Shown here in pieces: positions 13,391 to 16,540 of a stretch of DNA of 16,540 nucleotides. Below the pieces are notes generated by a model. That model was given only the letters and a program-made list of their open reading frames with translations, was not told the origin of the DNA and did no database searches. The position numbers were made by a program, and so were the translations under genes. How positions within the stretch are numbered: the stretch's first letter is position 1; each line of letters begins with the position of its first letter. The stretch comes from Anaerolineaceae bacterium UBA4799 (GTDB taxonomy: Bacteria; Chloroflexota; Anaerolineae; Anaerolineales; Anaerolineaceae). The stretch is taken from assembly GCA_002402725.1 (NCBI GenBank), contig DHGL01000045.1, forward strand, positions 40,046 through 56,585, given 5' to 3'.

Positions 13391-14740
13391 TCATTCTTTA
13401 TAATTTTGCTTTAGAAGTTCGGCGTGTTTCTGACGGGTGATGGGGTACCAGATGAGTAGCGGCAGAGCGATTAGAAAGGCGATCACCGGCACGATTGCGA
13501 AGAAAAAGCGGATACCAAAGAGGGCGCGGGTCGTTTGTACCACAGCCTCTGGATCAAACCCGTAGAGTTTCAGTGCCCAGCCCATGATGAAGGCACCCAG
13601 ACCACCGGAAATTTTGCCGAGGAGGGAGTTGGCGCCGAAATAGATGCCTTCATGGCGTTCACCGGTCAACACCTGGTCCACCTCAACCACATCCGGGATC
13701 ATACTCCACGGGAAAACATACTGGGCGGAAAAGCCCAGGCCGGCGAAGAAGGCGATCACGTAGATCAGGTTTGTGGGATGGTTGGGCAGGAAGAATGCCG
13801 CTATGATGGCCACACTGGCGATGCCAAGCCCGAGCGCATATGACGGTCCTTTATTGAGTATCTTAGATACCAATTGCCAGGGAATGAGAAAAAGGCCAAT
13901 CGTGCCGAGCATCACCAGCATGACCAGGAAGAATTGATCTTCCATGTGGAGATAATACGTTACGAAATAGGTGAGCAGACCTGTGAGCAGGGTGAAGCTG
14001 ATGCTGATGATGGTGCTCATGATCATATACTGGACGAATGGGCGGTTCTTAAAGATGCGGACGATCTGCTTCCAGGCAGCCATTTTGGCAGGCACCAGGT
14101 CAGGGTTGGGTCTTTCTTTAACGAAGAGGGCTGTGATCAAGACGGTAGCGGCAGCAATAACGCCAAATATCGCCCCGGTATAACTATAGGCAGCCGGTTC
14201 AGTGGCGCCGATATCAACGAACAGGTTTGCCAGCATTTGTGTTGCCCCCGCGCCCAGGATGTATCCCAGGACCGTAAAGATCATGCGGATGGAAATCAAG
14301 GAAGTGCGTTCATTGTAGTCGTAAGTCAACTCGGCTGACATGGCGTAGTAAGGCACGCTCACCAGGGTCTGGGTTGTATCCACCAACAGGAAGGAACCCA
14401 GCACCACCAGGAAAGCAGCTGTTCCAGTCAAACCTTGTGGGAGAGAGAACAGCAGCCAGACGGTGAGTCCGAACGGAATCGCACCCAGGAGCATGTATGG
14501 TTTGCGGCGTCCCCACCTGGTTCGAGTGCGGTCGGATAAATAACCCACAAGAGGATCGTTAATGGCGTCCCAGGTGAACTTGCCAACCAGGAGAGCGGTT
14601 CCCACCAATGCCGGGTCCATACCCAGGACTTTGTTGTAATAGAAGAACAGCACAAACTGGATGGCCGCGGTAACCATGGCAATACCCAGGTCGGCAACCC
14701 CGTAGAAAATTTTTGTCTTCAGCCTGAGTTTTTCAATCAT
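13391..14740 (-). CDS. GPH family sugar:cation symporter (MelB-like)
   Basis: A 449-residue inner-membrane symporter with twelve predicted helices, of the glycoside-pentoside-hexuronide:cation family. The N-terminal signature WDAINDPLVGYLSDRTRTRW (57-76) continuing GRRKP is the hallmark of this family. It keeps Asp58 and Asp62, the counterparts of the MelB cation-site Asp55 and Asp59. Position 54 is Lys where MelB has Arg52. A basic central cytoplasmic loop (KERPNPDLVPAKMAAWKQIV) divides the two halves. Its start overlaps the end of the GxGYxYxP gene by 8 bases, so the two are translationally coupled. The likely role is import of a glycoside or oligosaccharide with sodium or protons. The substrate is not known. 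Confidence 0.92.
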   Translation of the reverse strand: MIEKLRLKTKIFYGVADLGIAMVTAAIQFVLFFYYNKVLGMDPALVGTALLVGKFTWDAINDPLVGYLSDRTRTRWGRRKPYMLLGAIPFGLTVWLLFSLPQGLTGTAAFLVVLGSFLLVDTTQTLVSVPYYAMSAELTYDYNERTSLISIRMIFTVLGYILGAGATQMLANLFVDIGATEPAAYSYTGAIFGVIAAATVLITALFVKERPNPDLVPAKMAAWKQIVRIFKNRPFVQYMIMSTIISISFTLLTGLLTYFVTYYLHMEDQFFLVMLVMLGTIGLFLIPWQLVSKILNKGPSYALGLGIASVAIIAAFFLPNHPTNLIYVIAFFAGLGFSAQYVFPWSMIPDVVEVDQVLTGERHEGIYFGANSLLGKISGGLGAFIMGWALKLYGFDPEAVVQTTRALFGIRFFFAIVPVIAFLIALPLLIWYPITRQKHAELLKQNYKE

Positions 14741-16448
14741 GTTTTTCTCCTTTATTCTGAGTTTTGAGCAGGTGTTCGCGGGCTAGGTGCAGGAATTCAT
14801 CGCCCCTCACGACATGCACATGTTCATCTTTAAGCGATTCTAAGAACCTGACGACATCGAGGTATGTGGTACGGTAAGCGAAAAGATGCACACCGATGAA
14901 GCGCGGTCTGGAGGCAGGGCGGGTGACCTCCTGGCGTACGGCTTCCAGCAGGTCATCGGCTTTTAACCAGATTTGCGTAACGCCCGGGAGTTTATTCGCC
15001 ACCAGAGGTTTGCCATTCAGCAGGTGCATGGGTGCGTCGTTAACCACGGCGTAACCGGAAAGGAACCCGAGAACCGCGCCACTGTGGCGGGCGAGGATGT
15101 TGCGCACACGCGCGGGAGGATCAGCCACGTAGGTTGTGACCACGTTAATCCCCGCCCGGGCGCACACACGCGCGGTATCTTCCATGTAGCGCTCGAGGCG
15201 CGGCGCCAGCGGTGGCACGATGTACCCTGCGCCCGAAGGTCCGGCGATGAGGCAGTCATTTTCTGTGGCGGTGGTGGTGTACTTCTCCAGCAGGGCGGGC
15301 GCCAGTTCCACCAGCAGCGGTTGGGTTTCCCAGTTGAAAGGTATCTTGCCGCGTTCCGGGCTGTACCAGTTGCCCAGTTCGCCCGTGCTCATCATCATCA
15401 ACTGGTCACCATCTGAAAGGGTGAAGGTCAGGTACACACCCTGCGGGTCGAGCGCGGGGGCGGTTGTTTTTGGTGTATAACGCACCAGTGTTGCCGGCAT
15501 GCGGGCATGAAAACTGATGTTCGCCGCCAGGTGCGAGGGAACCAGGCGCAGCCCATTAGCGGAAAGCTGCAGCATGAACGAAAGTTCATCATCCCGGCGC
15601 GTGTGCCAGCCAAAGATGGTGGGGTAAGGCAGGGATTTCACCGCGCGCTGTATGCGGTTGCTCAGTTTCACTTCTTCATTCCTCAAACCCATCCAGGCGA
15701 GTGCGAAATTCCGTATCAAGGCGTCAAGGCGGGTGGTAAACAGAAATTCACGCAGACGTGTGGGGCCGAACACCAGCAGCATCAGCAATTGGCTGCCGAA
15801 ACCGCCGGCCGTGGCGGAGAGGTTATAGATGAAGATTTGATTTTGAACCAGGTAATCGATGAATTCAGGGCGCTGCCAGCCGGGCTCAATGCAGGCCAGG
15901 TAACCCGGTTTGCACCTGGTAAACAGGTTATCGAATGCCCAGCGGTACAGATCAGTGCGTTCTTTCCAACGCCCGCGCAGGTCTTCCTTTAACGGCAAAT
16001 TAGCGCTTTGCAGTTGCTCCGCCAGCGCGGCGCTGACCGGCAGCAGGTATTGCCGGGCGGCGAGCATCACCGCGATATTGACCGTGTTCGGCAGCGCTTC
16101 ATCCCATATCACCAGTCCATTGATGACTGCCCGGCTGGCGTGAATCAGTTCAAGGAGACCATGCGCGTGTTCAACTTCAAAACCATATCTTTGCTGGTAA
16201 TACGCCAGGTTGCGCTGGTCCTGCGCGCCAAGCAGCTCGCGGTACTTGCCGTACCAGGTCTCGTCATCCAAGAAGACCTCGTTGGTGCGCCGCGCCAGCG
16301 GGTCGTCGTAGATGCCGTAATCCAAGAAGAGGTGGGGTCCTTCCCGGTTGGTCAACCCCTGCAGCGTGGCAGCGCACACCCGCTCTGCGTCATTAAGCCG
16401 GCTGACATCCAGCACGGTGACGCGCGTGTTTTTCAAAGACGATGGCAT
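14733..16448 (-). CDS. GxGYxYxP family protein, putative glycoside hydrolase
   Basis: A 571-residue protein of the GxGYxYxP family (N- and C-terminal domains, the latter described as a putative glycoside hydrolase). The name-giving motif is GPSGAGYIVPP at 403-413, with Val in place of the second Tyr. Other family features are the SDGDQL segment (345-350, usually SDGDN), the preceding GWHTRRDDE (280-288) and SHLAANISFHA (305-315). The final third reads like the family's C-terminal barrel. No signal peptide or membrane segment is present, so it should act in the cytoplasm, on substrate imported by the overlapping GPH symporter. No Shine-Dalgarno sequence precedes the ATG; the promoter puts transcription start on it. 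The catalytic activity of the family is, as far as I know, unproven. Confidence 0.85.
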   Translation of the reverse strand: MPSSLKNTRVTVLDVSRLNDAERVCAATLQGLTNREGPHLFLDYGIYDDPLARRTNEVFLDDETWYGKYRELLGAQDQRNLAYYQQRYGFEVEHAHGLLELIHASRAVINGLVIWDEALPNTVNIAVMLAARQYLLPVSAALAEQLQSANLPLKEDLRGRWKERTDLYRWAFDNLFTRCKPGYLACIEPGWQRPEFIDYLVQNQIFIYNLSATAGGFGSQLLMLLVFGPTRLREFLFTTRLDALIRNFALAWMGLRNEEVKLSNRIQRAVKSLPYPTIFGWHTRRDDELSFMLQLSANGLRLVPSHLAANISFHARMPATLVRYTPKTTAPALDPQGVYLTFTLSDGDQLMMMSTGELGNWYSPERGKIPFNWETQPLLVELAPALLEKYTTTATENDCLIAGPSGAGYIVPPLAPRLERYMEDTARVCARAGINVVTTYVADPPARVRNILARHSGAVLGFLSGYAVVNDAPMHLLNGKPLVANKLPGVTQIWLKADDLLEAVRQEVTRPASRPRFIGVHLFAYRTTYLDVVRFLESLKDEHVHVVRGDEFLHLAREHLLKTQNKGEKHD

Positions 16449-16454
16449 ATAAAG

Positions 16455-16482
16455 ATTATAGAGTGGAGTGGGTGAAAGTCAA
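16455..16482 (-). promoter_or_regulatory. Promoter of the GxGYxYxP-GPH operon, leaderless
   Basis: On the minus strand TTGACT (16477-16482), 16 bases, and a perfect TATAAT (16455-16460). The A of the start codon is the 7th base after the -10, which is the normal transcription start position, so the mRNA should begin at or within a base or two of AUG. The -35 lies right after the tRNA terminator. Confidence 0.7.
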
Positions 16483-16507
16483 ATCAAAAACCGCTTGGCA
16501 GCGGTTT
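16483..16507 (-). terminator. Intrinsic terminator of the tRNA transcript
   Basis: AAACCGCT, loop GCCA and AGCGGTTT form a perfect 8-base stem on the minus strand (16488-16507), followed by TT and GATTT. It lies 8 bases beyond the tRNA CCA end and separates the tRNA from the GxGYxYxP promoter. Confidence 0.75.
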
Positions 16508-16515
16508 GATTCACA

Positions 16516-16540
16516 TGGCGGGGAGGGGGGGATTCGAACC
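16516..16540 (-). tRNA. 3' end of a tRNA, probably tRNA-Ser, cut by the window edge
   Basis: The minus strand reads GGTTCGAATCC, the T-loop with its stem, then CCTCCCC as the 3' acceptor strand, discriminator G and an encoded CCA. A G at position 73 and an acceptor of GGGGAGG/CCTCCCC resemble bacterial tRNA-Ser, but Asn, Asp and Trp also carry G73. The anticodon lies outside the window, so identity is not certain; that it is a tRNA is. Confidence 0.85.

Noticed and set aside
1..16540. CRISPR array, insertion sequence ends or prophage genes
   Set aside because: No regularly spaced repeats, transposase motifs or phage structural genes were seen. The tRNA at the right edge could host an attachment site, but no integrase or tRNA duplicate is visible.

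Overview
The window reads as an ordinary chromosomal stretch of a GC-moderate bacterium. It is probably a member of the Chloroflexota (Anaerolineae-like). That placement is inferred from the mix of families (cytochrome bd oxidase with a short Q-loop, DUF362 Fe-S protein, GxGYxYxP protein with a GPH symporter, chagasin-like lipoprotein) and is not proven by a marker gene. Most genes lie on the minus strand. Three (DUF362, DUF998, chagasin-like) lie on the plus strand. No phage genes, insertion sequences or CRISPR arrays were seen.

Layout from left to right: a minus-strand pair (HAD phosphatase, then a DUF1801-like protein). Next is a 446-base gap holding a period-9 A-rich repeat, the decayed 3' end of an aspartate racemase gene (plus strand) and a strong minus-strand terminator. 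It is followed by a minus-strand respiratory operon (UbiA-family prenyltransferase, cydA, cydB). Upstream of that lies a nucleoside module (uridine-phosphorylase-like enzyme, then an MFS permease). Then comes a solitary and strikingly degenerate ABC ATPase. It is preceded by a 436-base gap containing a well-formed minus-strand promoter, about 270 nt of apparently untranslated and structured RNA, and an intrinsic terminator. A divergent promoter in the same gap drives the plus-strand DUF362 gene.

The right half holds a 65-residue protein of unknown function and a methyltransferase-acetyltransferase pair on the minus strand. A divergent intergenic region with an operator-like palindrome and a 14-base tandem repeat separates that pair from the plus-strand DUF998 membrane protein and chagasin-like lipoprotein. 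The window closes with a minus-strand carbohydrate module (GxGYxYxP protein overlapping a GPH sugar:cation symporter) whose promoter places transcription start on the ATG, so the mRNA is probably leaderless. The last 25 bases are the 3' end of a tRNA, probably tRNA-Ser, with an encoded CCA.

The best candidates for something undescribed are the leader or ncRNA at 8237-8541 together with the degenerate ATPase it precedes, and the cytoplasmic GxGYxYxP/GPH pair. The rest is recognisable housekeeping or accessory metabolism with a few unusual residues, noted per gene.
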